A DNA stretch of 64,000 nucleotides, from positions 744,001-808,000 of the forward strand of contig VNKQ01000009.1 of the NCBI GenBank assembly GCA_016508695.1, in the 5' to 3' direction. The translations under genes were made by a program, and so were the position numbers. Of this stretch, positions 12,801 through 24,910 are shown piece after piece. Each line of letters starts with the position of its first letter. Position 1 is the stretch's first letter. This DNA is from Hyphodiscus hymeniophilus (Eukaryota > Ascomycota > Leotiomycetes > Helotiales > Hyphodiscaceae). Under the pieces are notes generated by a model, which had not been told where the DNA came from, ran no database searches, and saw nothing but the letters and a program-made list of their open reading frames with translations.

Positions 12801-14306
12801 TTGAAGCATCGCATGTTTAAGCCTTTCTCGCAGGAAAACTCCTTAGCTGCTGGAGCAGGTCTAGGTCTAAGTATCGTACGGCATATCGTACATGATCTTG
12901 GTGGTGAAATCAGTTTCGACTCTGAGCAAGGCCATGGCACTGAAGCCACGGTCCGCATACCCTTGACAACTATTCCGGCTACCAAGACGGTGGAACAGGA
13001 GCAACTTGCGGAAACTAGGAATGAGACGAAGGGCCTCAAGTTTAGCTTGGTCGGTTTTGATAGATACCCAGACATCTCGGAGACTCCCACGGGCATCCTC
13101 TCTTCTGAGACAGAGGCTGCTATGCTTCTCAAAAGTTCTGTACAAGGCTTGATGACCGACTGGTTTCAAATGGAACCTGCAACTTCCAGTACTGACAGAT
13201 CCACTGCAGATGTGGTAGTGATTATGGAGTCTGGATTTGGTGGGAAATCTGTCCAAGACATATTGCAAACGTACCATTGTTCTCTGAGCTCGGGAGGTGC
13301 GAAGTCGATGGCGATTGTAATTTCCACACAATATCCCGTCGGCCCTAAGATCCAATCTCATGGTAGATTCAAGGTCTTCTACCTACCTCAACCGTACGTA
13401 CCCTCTCACATCTGACCATTAGGTGGACTACCCAAGGCTGACATCTCACAGGTACGGACCCCACAAAATCGCAAAAATATTGCACTCACTATTCTGCACA
13501 AACCATCTCTTCTCGATCCCTCCACATGAAGAAGCCTTTACGCAAAACAACATCCAATCCCCTACTTCACCACTTGAGATTCTTTCTGCGACATCAATTG
13601 GATCGCCCGCCTTCCCCTCCTATCTACCCGCTCGCCGCCACTCCGTTAACCTTGCCTCTCTATCCGATAATGTCGCAGCCGTCAAAGACTCGAACCTTTC
13701 TCAAGTCCCCGAAACCATTCTTAATTCACAATCCGAGGTCACATCCCTCACAAAGGCTGAAAGACAGCCTAGCTGGGACGACAAAGTATCCGGTGAGCCC
13801 ATCGTCAAGGATGTGAATGGCATGCGAGTTCTACTTGTGGAGGACAACGAGATTAACCTCAAGCTCCTGGTGGCATATATGCGTAAATTGAAACTCAATC
13901 ATGCGACCGCTACCAATGGACTAGAGGCTGTGAATGCATATACGGATGCACACGATCAGGGTAAACATTTTGATGTCATATTTATGGGTATGTATTTTCT
14001 CCCATTCTTCCCTTCCCTTCCTCACAATTTGAAGAGGAAGATCCGAGGCTGATATTAAGAGCAGATATCAGTATGCCGGTGATGTCAGGAATAGAATCCA
14101 CACAACACATCCGCCGTTTCGAGCGCGAGCATGGACTAGAACCCGTCGCATTGATAGCGTTGACAGGAGCGGCGAATCCGAATACGAGACAGGAGGCGTT
14201 CAGTAGTGGGGTTGATGTGTTCTTGACGAAGCCGGTGCCGATGAAGAGTCTAAAGGTTATGCTGGATGACTTGAAATCCAATGGACGCGTGAATCTTGGT
14301 GCGTGA
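9845..14306 (+). CDS. GAF-domain hybrid histidine kinase with receiver domain
   Basis: Fungal hybrid sensor kinase of about 1316 residues, expected to autophosphorylate and pass phosphate through its own receiver to a phosphotransfer protein. Proposed exons are 9845-9900, 9962-10845, 10991-11079, 11250-13393, 13452-13987 and 14065-14306; every junction keeps phase. The first short exon is inferred because it restores RERELFRYWQPSEELP at the N terminus; its acceptor is a weak GAG. A GAF-like sensor region covers roughly residues 60-230. The H-box is SSISHELRSPLHG, the N-box NLFSNALKYT, and the G-boxes DSGKGIS and GAGLGLSIV. The receiver begins VLLVEDNEINLKLL and has the phospho-acceptor in FMDISMPVMSG and a conserved Lys in LTKPV. 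There is no transmembrane segment, so it is probably cytoplasmic. A serine-rich linker joins GAF and kinase domains. I do not assign an HHK class. Confidence 0.9.
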
Positions 14307-15160
14307 GACATGTTTGTGAAAATCTCTTGTCCTGTTGGATCGAGGAAAAGACGGCGAAGTTGAAAAGTAGTCCCTGGCTGCGGTTCTACGAAATTTGGTG
14401 GCGTACTGGGTTATATCAGCATTGGTCACCAGGGTGGGACACTGATTTGGGTGAACATTCGTTATGAGATATAACCATTCGTTTGGGAGATTGTCAGAGC
14501 CCATATGCTCGCAAGTAAGGAACGACGAGATGATTCATCAATGTAACTCTGACTATTACTGTAACGAATACTTTGGATCAAATAGATATTCGAGGGCTTT
14601 CGCCTGTCGAAGGAATGTATTTGGTCAATAGAAGAAGTCTAAATGATCTTGTACTTATCCTCGTCTATCCTGTATTTCCATGTTCCTCGATTTTAGTTGT
14701 TTCTCACATCCAGAAGCACATCAGCGTGCCAGTGAAATAATAAAATAATGCAGGGTCAAGATTTATTTCTCTTTCAATTTGGATAATGGGAGGCTTCAAT
14801 AGATGGAAAAGAGAGAGGGAAGAGGAGTGACTGTCACGGCAATTGCGCATTCACAGCATTGTTTTGAAAGTCCAAAGAAGAGCCAGGTTGGGACTATGTG
14901 GGGGACCACCCAACTTGTCACGTGTGGTAACCGATTCGCGAATGTGACCTCAGTCGCAACGACATCTGTATCGCGACAGGCCATATTACATCAAGACAAT
15001 CACAGTATCCATCCAGAATCATCGAAGCAGCCAGTTGCTATAACTTTCACCAATAAGAGCTTCATACATACAACATTTTCGATATCGCATTGATCCCCAA
15101 CTGCGCAGAATATGAGAACAAAGGTCGGTCTTCCATAACGTGGGGGAGTGAGAAGCGATC
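14307..15160. other. Intergenic between tandem genes
   Basis: Holds the 3' flank of the histidine kinase and the 5' flank of SPT20. No gene, RNA or repeat is recognised. Confidence 0.5.
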
Positions 15161-18068
15161 ATGGCTCCTATATCGCAACCTGTCTCGTCCAAAGTCAAAA
15201 GGCCCCCCGGCATAATCACCAATGGCATACATTCCTCTACCTCTTCGCCCTCACCATCCATGTCAGCCAGCAGGTTGCCAGGCGGCAGCGCAAAATATCC
15301 ACCGAATTCTGCCACAAGTAATGGGGCTGGGAGCTCATCAAATGCACGCTCTGCAAACAGGATGAGACGAGATGCGCCGGGCCACCTACTTGGTCGCGGA
15401 CAGAGGAACGGCAGTGTGGGATTGAGATCTGCTAGTATTGTGGGAGACCTCGCAGTTCAACAAGCTCCAGATCCTCCTCCCTATAGTAAGCTCGAATTGC
15501 TGCGCTCCCAAGTACCCAGGCTAAATATGCACAGTCAAAACCGATGACTATATTCTTAAGAGATATCGAGCCAATCGGCCGTCACTAGTCGTTCACCTGC
15601 ATCCTACACACTTCCGATTCGATCAGCAAGAAGGCAGCTTTGGATACAAATCTCCGATGAGACTGCTCCTCGAACATCTACGACTACGTACAATTCCTCA
15701 TGATTTAATGGAGTTTTTCACCCAAAACAACATTGAGTTCTTTGAGGGCTGCATGATTATCCAAGTCGTCGATCACAAATCAGTTGCCCCAGCACAGGAA
15801 TCAATTCGAACAAACTCTACTACCACGAAAAACCTCCCTTTCTCGGTCCACAACCACAACCCATGCTTGACTCCATCTCCATGGGCTCCATATCCTATAG
15901 ACAATGGCTTACCTGGGAAGGGAAAGGCCTCATCAGAAGCGGATGGAGAAGATGCTGGCAAGTTGAAAACCTCCGAACAGAAAGACAAGGAGAACATGCC
16001 TGCCCCAGCATTTCCCGCTGATGGACGAGGCAAATCAGTAGCTCAGCCCAAGAAGCCGAAAACTTTCACAATTGTTCTTCATCCAACCCCTGTCAGCGAT
16101 CATGCCGAGTTCATCAGTAAAGCGGCAAGTTCTAGATTGGCCAATGTATCGGACTCGCGCCAGGATACAAGCGGTGCTTTATCCGCGACAGTCCCACCAA
16201 CGCCCAGCACAGCTGTTCCATCGACTCCACAGATGAGCATGGCGCCTCCAGCGAAGAGGATCAAGAGATCTAAAATGGAGCTCGATAGTACCACTCACCA
16301 TGCATTGGCATCACAGTTATTGTTGGCCACTACCGCTCCGCTAGTACTTGATCCAGTTAATAGCGTTTCCGAGGCTGCCGCACTTTTGGAATCCCTTGCA
16401 CATCCAATGCACGCAGGGAAACCACCTTCACCGAAGACTCGGAAAAGAACCGTGGCAGAGATGGCTGCGGATGAGGAATTTGCAGCTGCACAAGAGCGAT
16501 ACATGCTCGTTTTCGACGAGAAGAACGCAGCCGCCGCTCAAGGTGGAGCCAACACCGCAGATGGTGACGGTCAAAGTGGTGGAGCCTCATTTGAACCTCG
16601 CTTTGAACGGTTCAATGTCATTGAGAACATCAGAAACCAGCACGAGGAAAACAAGAAGAGTGAGAAGGCTAGGCAGCAAGAAGCTGAGAGAAAGAATTTG
16701 CAAGATCGAGAGCGGGAGAGGCTTCGACTAGAGTCCGAGAAAAAGCTCGAGCAAGAGAGACTACGGAATATTCAGATACAACAAGCAGCTGCCCAGCGGA
16801 ACCTTGCACAGCAGCAAGAAGTTCAGCGTCGTGCGATGGCTCAGGGTGCGCAGCAGTCTCAACCAGGGATGCAAGCGATTCCACCTCAACACGCTCATCC
16901 ACAGCCAAATATCGCAAACGGAATGCAAGGCCAACCACAACGTTTCCACCAACAGCAGGCCTCCCAGGCCCAGATCTCTTCGCCAATTGTTCGCAATGGT
17001 ACTCCACAAAATCATTCTTCGCCTATGAACAATATGGGAAATATCCCTATGCAGCACTCCACTTCCAGTATGGGTGGCAGCCCCCCACGCCCTGGATCTG
17101 TTGTTAATCCTCAGATGGGTGGGCCGACTTCCCATGTAATGACTGCACAGCGAAGTCAACAAAGCCATGCAGGAACTCCTCGCATGCACAGTGCCACACC
17201 AAATATTCAATCGACACCTTTGAATAGGCAAATGAGCGCAACGCCTAGGATGAGCCAAGCTAGCCCATTGAACGGACAAATGGCTCAGACGCCTCAAATG
17301 CCACAGCAAATGATGAACAACGGGCAAATGATGAACCTCAATTCAGCTCAGCAGAACACTCTACAGCTACAACAACAACAAGCGATTATGGCACAGCGTA
17401 TGCAACGACAACGAGAAGCGGCTGCTCTTGCTCAGAGTATTCAAATGCAAAATGGCGGCCAGACGTTGACACCACAGCAACAAATGATGCAGGCTCAACT
17501 TGTGCGGGCCCAGCAGCAGCAGGCCCAGCAAGCTCAGGGAGGAAATATGCCCCAGCTTGCGCAGAATTACCAGCAACAGCTAGCTCAAATGGCTCAGCAG
17601 AGCGGCAACATGCCTCAAAACATGAACTTCAACGCCCAGGGCATGAGCCCCATGCAAATTCAAGCTATGCAAATGCAGCGAATGCAACAGATGCAGCAGG
17701 CTCAAGCCAATGCTCAGGCTCAGGCCCAAGCACACGCTCAAAACCAGCATCAACCTCAGATGAATCCTCAAGCTGCTCAACAAGCCCAACAAAATCAAAT
17801 GCTGGCAAAGTCGATACAGAATGCTGCGCAAAACTTGTATCAGCAACACTTCCCCACCCTTCAAGCTCAGTACCCCAATGGCGTACCCGAAGAGGCTATG
17901 AGAAATTTGAGAGCGCAATGCCAACAGCAAGCTACTCAGCAGGTTCATAGCACCTTTAGGGCGAGGAGACAGATGCAGCAGCACCAGCAAATGTTGGTGG
18001 CACAGCAGGGAGGGATGAATCCAAATGGGATGAATGGAATGGGTATGCAGAGGCCTAATGGCATGTGA
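15161..18068 (+). CDS. SPT20: SAGA complex subunit Spt20
   Basis: Probable Spt20, a structural subunit of the SAGA transcription coactivator in the nucleus. Two exons, 15161-15485 and 15535-18068, are joined across a 49-nt intron with GTAAGC and CAG ends, giving 952 residues. The Spt20 domain begins right after the intron, from about residue 108: KTDDYILKRYRANRPS, then HPTHFRFDQQEGSF, with the FTQNNIEFFEGCMIIQVVDH strand close to 190, as in fungal family members. A charged helical segment (residues about 480-550) follows. The remaining 400 residues are very rich in Gln, Met, Asn and Ala, typical of fungal Spt20 tails and of coactivator low-complexity regions. It runs convergent to the EMI1-like gene. 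Identification rests on the N-terminal domain plus architecture; I am fairly sure. Confidence 0.88.
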
Positions 18069-18392
18069 GCACGGCGTTACAGAGAGAAGGAAGTGGGAAA
18101 AGCAATCGGCTCATGGACGGTTCCCGCACGTGATGGTGATTTGTGAATTTGGAATCTGCAGCGAGGTGTTTTATGGATGTGTTTTATGCTCTATAGGCGT
18201 TGGTGAATACCCCGATAAGGAGGCCATGGCGTTGTGTTTTTGCGTCGCATCTAGTATCACCGGCGAGACAACATGTTGTCTATAAGATGCAAGTCTCGAA
18301 GGAATTTCTTCGATACGATGATTCTGATCCTGAATCCTTTTTTACATGATGCCATACTGCCTTCCACATCTAATAATATACAGTTCATTCAA
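18069..18392. other. Convergent 3' intergenic region
   Basis: A 324-bp gap between the 3' ends of SPT20 (+) and the EMI1-like gene (-). No gene is seen; it must hold both 3' untranslated regions and polyadenylation signals, which I cannot place precisely. Confidence 0.5.
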
Positions 18393-19109
18393 TCACGATC
18401 TCATCGTCCTATTATGTGTTCTCCTCTCCTTCTGCACTCGGTTCCACTCGCCATCATCCCCATCAAACTCCTCATACGACTCGCTGAATGCCTTTCCCCA
18501 CTCCATCTTCCTCTCCCTACTCTTCCACACATCCTCACTACTCTTGGGCACCCACTCTCTCCCCAATTCTTCATCCTGCCTCCGCTCATACCGCATCTTC
18601 TCCTTCTCCCTATAGCGTCCTCTAATCGCCTCTTCCTTCTGAGGGGCCGAAAACGTTCGCGTGCGCATACAGAACCAGAAATCGTTCCAGTTCTCTGAAC
18701 AAGAGCGTACAGTGCCGTACCGGTAGAGATTGTTGAATTGCCCGCCGAGCGAGTTACAGTAGAAGGCCGCGTCGAAAGCGGTGCGACAGGACATGGTCCG
18801 AGGGAGGAGCTGCTCGGAGAGGGTTTCCTCTTCTGATGGATGAGAAATGGAGGAGGGGGATTGGGACGATGAAGCGGGGGGAGGGATCTTGGGAACGCGA
18901 GAGTATTTTGTGCTGCTGGGTCTTGTGTCTGCTTCGAGCGCGTCGAGGAATGATCTAAAGTCTCGCTCGGCGAGCTCATCGTTGCTTAAGGGAGCAGAGC
19001 TCGGCGGAGTTGTTGATGAGGAAGATGGCGCTTGTGAGGTGATATTAGGCGGCGGCAAGGCATTTGTATCAGTCTGTGCTGAGGAGGTGGAGGACCAGAG
19101 CCAGCCCAT
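18393..19109 (-). CDS. EMI1-like twin-CX9C protein (DUF3128)
   Basis: Single-exon protein of 238 residues resembling the early meiotic induction protein 1 family (DUF3128). The N-terminal half is a Ser/Pro/Thr-rich low-complexity region. The conserved core begins MSCRTAFDAAFYC and continues to CSENWNDFWFC: two Cys pairs each separated by nine residues, the twin-CX9C arrangement used by proteins imported into the mitochondrial intermembrane space. The C terminus is charged and helical, with an RYREKEKMRYERR segment. In yeast EMI1 is linked to IME1 induction, sporulation and mitochondrial DNA maintenance; that is family knowledge, not shown here. It is divergent from YME2, whose start lies 418 bp away. 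Confidence 0.85.
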   Translation of the reverse strand: MGWLWSSTSSAQTDTNALPPPNITSQAPSSSSTTPPSSAPLSNDELAERDFRSFLDALEADTRPSSTKYSRVPKIPPPASSSQSPSSISHPSEEETLSEQLLPRTMSCRTAFDAAFYCNSLGGQFNNLYRYGTVRSCSENWNDFWFCMRTRTFSAPQKEEAIRGRYREKEKMRYERRQDEELGREWVPKSSEDVWKSRERKMEWGKAFSESYEEFDGDDGEWNRVQKERRTHNRTMRS

Positions 19110-19527
19110 CTTGAATATAATGTTGAGTTATTGTTGACGTCGTGGAGCGAGGCTGAATATGTTGCAAAGTCCAAGACGTTGTGGAGCTGTACTTTCGACA
19201 GGGGTATGCTGCACGTGAGACCGAATCTCAGCCTTATGATCTCATCCAATGTAACTAAATGCCTTGCAGGGAGCAGGTCAGATCATTGCTCTGCGCAACA
19301 CATGTCTGCCCTTTCTTGAGCGAATAGCATGTTGTGAAGGTCTTTGAACATCGCACCTGCGTAAGACACCCAGAGTCGAAAGCCCGGCCTTTTCCAGGTT
19401 GCAGGTATGCAGCTTTCCAAAATTTGAGAGCAGTTCCGCACGTCTTTGGAGAGTCCAATTGCTAATTATTCCTATGGATTAGCTCCTATTCCAAAGAATG
19501 CGGTAAAATCTATACTACAATCCTACG
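19110..19527. promoter_or_regulatory. Shared divergent promoter, EMI1-like / YME2
   Basis: The 418-bp gap lies between the start codons of two divergently transcribed mitochondrial genes, so it must contain both promoters unless one extends into its neighbour. I cannot identify individual factor sites. Confidence 0.45.
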
Positions 19528-22517
19528 ATGCAAGCCTCGAGGCGTCTCGTCAATCAGACGAGTCGACTGAGTCTCAAGAACTCGAGCCGGTTCATTTGCC
19601 ATGCCGGAGTGACTTCGAGAGTAGGGTTGAGGAGCTTAGGAAAGGAAAACGCAGCAAGATGGCGCGGGAAACGCAGAGAAAGTACAGAGATTGGGGACGA
19701 TTCTACTGGACACATCAAGGCAAATGTGAATGAGGGTATATTGTTTTTTGACAGTAAGTCCATAGCTGAACTAGCTGAACAATCCATACCCCATGTCGAG
19801 AGAGGGTGTATAGCTAATTGTGTGATCAAAAGATCTTTTCCCGCTCAACTTGACTTGGGCCTTACGCATACCGACATGGCACATGGAAAAGGGCTTACCA
19901 GATATCTTATGGAAGTTTAATCACAAAGCGCTCGCTTCCTACGAGCCCATGGCCATTCTGCAACGAGCAATTCCCGAGAGCGCGCCCATAAAAGTCACCG
20001 AGATTCTCCCTAGACTCAAAGATGGCGGTGCCTTTGTTAAATTCTCCCACGCAGGCGAAATAACGGCCCAAGAAATCGCCGATCTGATCGCTGGGTATCT
20101 CAAGGAGAATCCCGTCAAGCCTTGGTTTTCGCCATGGCGAAGAGTACGAACAAACTTGGTAATGGGAAGACCCTGGTTAGAAGACCTATACCGATTTCCA
20201 AGTTGGCGGATGAAGGTCGAATTTGTGTCACCGACACCTGGTGCTGGGGAAGCTGCAGAGCTCTCCCAGGAAACTTTGTACAGTTTGTTTCGCAAATATG
20301 GCAAAATTGCGGAGATGTCATCTCAGCCCTCTGACTCGAAAACGCTCCCCAAATTTGCATATGTGGATTTTGCTCGCATCAGACATGCCATCATGGCGAG
20401 GAATTGTATGCATGGCTTCAGAGTCCTTGAAGAGGCAGGAGGGGGCAAGACTGGAACAGAACTTCGTCTTTCGTTCGAGGCAAAGCACAGGACGCACTTT
20501 TTCTGGGATTGGCTTGTCAATCACCCAAGAGTTGTTATTCCAATAGTGGCCGCAGCCGCTGCTCTTCTTGCTGCAGCCATATTCGGTGCGTTCTAAACAA
20601 TTCTGTTACTCACATTCACTAATTACTTCGTGCTAGACCCGATTCGTACCTTTTTCATCAAGTCCCATATCGACCATGCATTCAATTTTAAGGACAACAG
20701 AATCTACAAATGGTTTCGGAGTCAAGCAACTGAGTTCCTGACTTTTCGCTCGAGGCGAAATGAAGAAGCATCTTTGAACGCGATTTGGGACGATCGGTAA
20801 GTCCTTTCATGGAGCCTTATTGTCATTAAAGATTCCAGAAAACGTGAACGCTCTCATATGTTGTACTTCGATCGATACGCAATTGACTTACATGGGCCTC
20901 AGAAAATCCACGATTGACCAACTTCATACGTGGTTAATCGAGACTGCGGATACGTTCATCATCGTTCAAGGGCCCCGCGGAAGCGGCAAAAAGGAGCTTG
21001 TTATAGATCAAGCCTTGAAAGGAAGACCTAATACCCTACTGATTGACTGCAAACCAATACAAGAAGCTCGGGGAGATGGGGCTACAATCGTAAGTCGTCA
21101 ATACGATCACTTCCCATCTGAAAACGCTCCGGCTCGTAGGCTTTACTCCACCCACCACACTGACTCTCGTATAGGCTTCTGCAGCCGCAGCTGTTGGTTA
21201 TAGACCAGTATTCAGCTGGATGAACTCCATATCTAGTCTGGGTATGTGTTCCAATTCCTTCGTTCTACAAGTTTTATGACGTGATTGCTTTGAAATTCAT
21301 CCCCCTACAGCCCCTATGATTTACGGGCCTTTACTGACACCCAGCAAGTCGATTTAGCAGCACAAGGTACGATTGGCGTCAAAAGCGGCTTCTCTGAGAC
21401 TCTGGATCAGCAACTCTCCAAGATATGGCAGAATACATCGACTGCTCTGAAGCAAATCGCTCTCCAAAACCGCAAGAAGAACGATCCCGACGCGAATCTT
21501 GCAGACGATGACTGGCTTGAAGCGCACCCCGAATGCCGGCCAGTGGTTGTAATCGACAACTTCCTACACAAAAATGAGGAAAGCAGCGTCGTTTACGATA
21601 AGATGTCGGAGTGGGCTGCAAGTCTTACGACGTCAAATGTCGCCCATGTCATATTTCTTACGAACGACATATCCTATTCAAAGAGCTTGACCAAAGCGTT
21701 ACCCGACAGAGTTTTCAGGCAAATTGCTCTGGGCGACATTTCACCGGAAGTCGCAAAGAAATTTGTAATCACTCATCTCGATTCAGACAATCCACCTTCA
21801 GCGACGGGCGATGCTGAGAAGCTTACCCCAAGCCAACGCCGTAGCGACCTCAATGAGCTTGACGAGTGCATCGAGGTACTAGGAGGACGTCTAACGGACC
21901 TAGAGTTCTTTGCACGTAGACTCAAGACTGGTCAAACACCAAATCGTGCCGTAACGGAAATTATCGATCAGTCTTCGTCTGAAATTTTGAAAATGTTCTT
22001 GTTAACGACCGGGAAGTCAGACGCAAAATATTCCACCGAGCAGGCTTGGTTCTTGATCAAAGCTCTCGCTGCTAACGGTACCCTTCGATACAACGAGGTC
22101 CTTCTCTCGAACACTTTCTCTTCATCCTTGAGCGCGTCCGCATCCAACGCCGAAACAGCTCTTGAGAGTTTATCTGCTGCGGAGCTGATTTCCATCAAAA
22201 CCACCAAAGGCCGTCCACAGACCATTAAGGCTGGAAAGCCCGTCTACCAAGCTGCGTTCAAGCTGTTGACCGAAGACCGCGTTTTGAAGAGCAGGCTTGA
22301 CTTGGCGATTCTTACAGAACTGACAAAGATTGAAACAAAGAGTATCGACAAGTACGAGACTGAACTAAACATGCTTGGAAGTTTACCAAAGCAGCCGCGA
22401 GAGGTCGCACCGAGAGTCTCATTTTTGCTGTCAAAGTTGGAAGCAAGTCAAGCGAAGATTCAGGCTTGGGAAAAGGAAATGGGGACCTTGAAGGCAGTAC
22501 TTCTCAACGAATATTAA
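19528..22517 (+). CDS. YME2: Mitochondrial escape protein 2 (Yme2)
   Basis: Inner-membrane protein affecting mitochondrial nucleoid structure and DNA maintenance. Six exons join in phase: 19528-19753, 19833-20585, 20637-20796, 20903-21089, 21175-21241 and 21349-22517, giving 853 residues. The N terminus is basic and Ser/Arg-rich, as expected for a mitochondrial presequence. The hallmark EGILFFDNLFPL crosses the first intron. An RNA-recognition-like domain follows around residues 185-290, then an Ala-rich membrane segment (VVIPIVAAAAALLAAAIF). The C-terminal part has a P-loop-like GPRGSGKKE and the VIDNFLHK and ALPDRVFRQ blocks typical of Yme2 orthologues. Exon four was placed at 20903 because an earlier acceptor leads to a stop. 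The end is convergent with the hydrolase-phosphatase gene. Confidence 0.93.
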
Positions 22518-22828
22518 AGGTCACCAAGGGATGATGTAACAAAATTTCTCGACTTGTACTGTTTATACCCAACTCAATAGTACAATATGCAATTACTTTC
22601 CAATTTTTGAATTTCTGATGGTCTGGTATTCTTGAGCGATCAGAGATGCGCAGCAATGAGGCCCGTGGTCATGACTAGCCAACTTAGCCAAGGTGCAAAC
22701 AAGGACCTTGATGGCGATAAATGATCTGCCGATCAGAAAAGGGGGAGGGGTTAGCATTGAGGAGGTCACACGGAACACCATCAAATCAAAAACGAGAGGA
22801 AATAAAACGTCATATCATTCGGGCCTCG
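22518..22828. other. Convergent 3' intergenic region
   Basis: A 311-bp gap between the converging YME2 and hydrolase-phosphatase genes. No further gene or repeat is seen. Confidence 0.5.
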
Positions 22829-24910
22829 TCATAACGTAGGCGCCCTTTTGAGTCCAACACAGTATCGTACAAAGAGCTGATCCAGAAAATGCGCATGCTT
22901 GATGCCCTTGGGTCTTCTCTTCGCAAACTCATCAACAGCGCCTTGGACCGAGTACCCGCATCTCTCTATCAGATAGCATACAATGAAGTATCCCGTGCGA
23001 TTGAAGCCATAATGGCAATGCACGCCAAGATACAATTTCTGGTGCAAATTCTCCTTCTCCGCTCGCAGCTTCTGCTCTTCGCGGAGTCTGTCAACTAAGG
23101 CTATGAATGTTGTGACCTCCTCCCCTGTCGGAGGGATCTTGGAGACGGTGGGGAACTTGTGGTAGTGTATTCCGCCCTTCTCGAGACCGCGCGGATCATA
23201 GACGGGACTTTCGTGGCTTATGTCTACGATGTTTTTGATCTGTGAGCCCCAGTTCTGCACAAAGACTTCGGGACAATGCGATTCATCCACTTCTCGTAAC
23301 GTCTTCATGGCCCGAAAGATCCCTGCGATGGGTTCGGATACTGGAGTGACAGCTTGCCACTTCGCGAGATTTTTGACATCCCACTTCCCTGCCGTAGAAA
23401 GGAACTGTAGTTGCCATCCCAGGGAGAGTCGGGGGGAAACTTGGCTACAGAGGAAGTCCGAGATCAAGCCGGCTAGGATGCGGACTTGGGACGGCATGTA
23501 GAGGAGAGCGTGGGAGGCTGGTGCCGGAATGATAGTAGTTTTGAGCACTTTCTTCGGCTTTAAAGGTTGTGGTGGTACTTCGGATAGCTCTTCATTTGGT
23601 GTTGATGGATCTTCATGAGCATCTTGGATGGTGTTGGTGCTTGGATTGCGCTCGACGAAGTCCTTTTCTTCCAGACCAGCGATTTGAGTGCTGGTTATTT
23701 TGGAACTTCCCAACTCTATGGTATAATCCAAAGGTGTCGCTGCTTCCGGAATGGGTTTGCTTTCCTCGTCCATCGCAATCTGTACGGGATGAGACTTTCC
23801 TAGGAAAGACGCTATTTTCTCGATTTCGATTGGCTTCGTGATGTTGTCCGATTCTCCTGCAACGAGGAAGACTGGCACTTCAAGTCCAGACCAAACTTCC
23901 CGGCCGGGAAGACCACCTTTCGGCACTCCGTTCTCGTAAACCGGTAAGCTTCCTGAAGCCATACGCCTCCAAACAGCAGTTCGACTTTGGGAATTGAATC
24001 GTTCTTGAAGTTTCTTCGTTTCAATATCGGCGTTTCCTCCAACGAAACGATGCACACTCGGACTTTCAATACCACCTCGCCGATCCCATCTTCGCCAAGT
24101 GTCAAACATCAAGTTTGGTATCCAGAGAAGCTTTCGGAATGTCGCCACTTGTGGCTCTGTCGGTGGCTCCGCTTTTGGGCAAACCGCAACTAAGCCAACA
24201 ACGTGATCTGATAATACACTTATGTCTGAGGAGGTCTTCGAAGCAATTTTAGCCGCCAGACTGCACCCCATGCTGTGTCCGATGAGGACAACGCCTTGGC
24301 CCGCATCTCTTTCTCTGTAATCATCGATGATTATTGAAAGCAGTTCTGCTAAAGCATCCGTTGTGTATGCATCCCAGTCCTTTGGCTCAAACGAGGAGAG
24401 TCCGCAGCCTGGCAGGTCGATTGCAAGACAGGATGCCAAGTTGACCAAGCTCGTCAGCAAGGGGTGAAACTGCGCAACTGAACCTCCAAGACCATGTATG
24501 AATACCAGGAGGGGTAATGGCGCGGGCGTGGTAGGAAGGGAGGAGGCTTTTGGATCTGCGGGGGGTGTTTTATTAGCATAAGGACTGACTCGAGACACCA
24601 GATCCTTCAAAGGTAAAGCCAATAGCAGAACTCAATTCGAGAGATTGCTGATCGTTCTAGCATCACAAGATATCCGGACATCCTCATCGCTCAAATGAAT
24701 TCAGCGGTTTAGATCCGAGCGTATGGATTTCGAAAGACGCAGTTTGAGTTATGAAGTGTTCGGAATTGACATACGTCTTTGAAAAAATATTCTAAGGGAG
24801 GGGTATTCGAATTGCGAGGTTCTATAAGATCGAAATTCAGATTGTTTTCTTAGCAGGCCAGGGTCAATAGCTTCTTCATCTGTGCCACCGTAATCAGCGA
24901 AGCTTCGCAT
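22829..24910 (-). CDS. Alpha/beta hydrolase fused to capping-type cysteine phosphatase
   Basis: Two-domain protein of 620 residues. Exons are 24910-24775 and 24555-22829; the 219-nt intron has GTATGT, a TGCTAAT branch site and a CCCCGCAG acceptor, and the junction reads FFQR|HPKASS. No ATG opens the long frame alone, so the upstream exon (starting MRSFADYGGTDEEAID) is needed. Residues about 60-300 form an alpha/beta hydrolase: an FIHGLGG oxyanion loop and nucleophile elbow GHSMG (Ser about 140). After a linker (about 320-400), the C terminus has HCHYGFNRTG, a CX5R phosphatase loop (Cys559, Arg565). The flanking text (RRPKGIKHAHFLDQLFVRY) resembles the cysteine-phosphatase RNA triphosphatase of metazoan and plant capping enzymes more than ordinary dual-specificity phosphatases. 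Substrates of either domain are unknown. A further 5' exon is possible, see 24850-25230. Confidence 0.85.

Noticed and set aside
17580..17990. Leucine-rich minus-strand frame, apparently hydrophobic
   Set aside because: Antisense of the Gln/Ala repeats (CAG/GCT codons) of Spt20; the hydrophobicity is an artefact of complementing that sequence.
20820..20902. Earlier acceptor for YME2 exon 4 and an apparent ATG-type start at 20820
   Set aside because: Splicing at the earlier AG leads to a stop after about 20 codons; the acceptor at 20902 restores the Yme2 family sequence.
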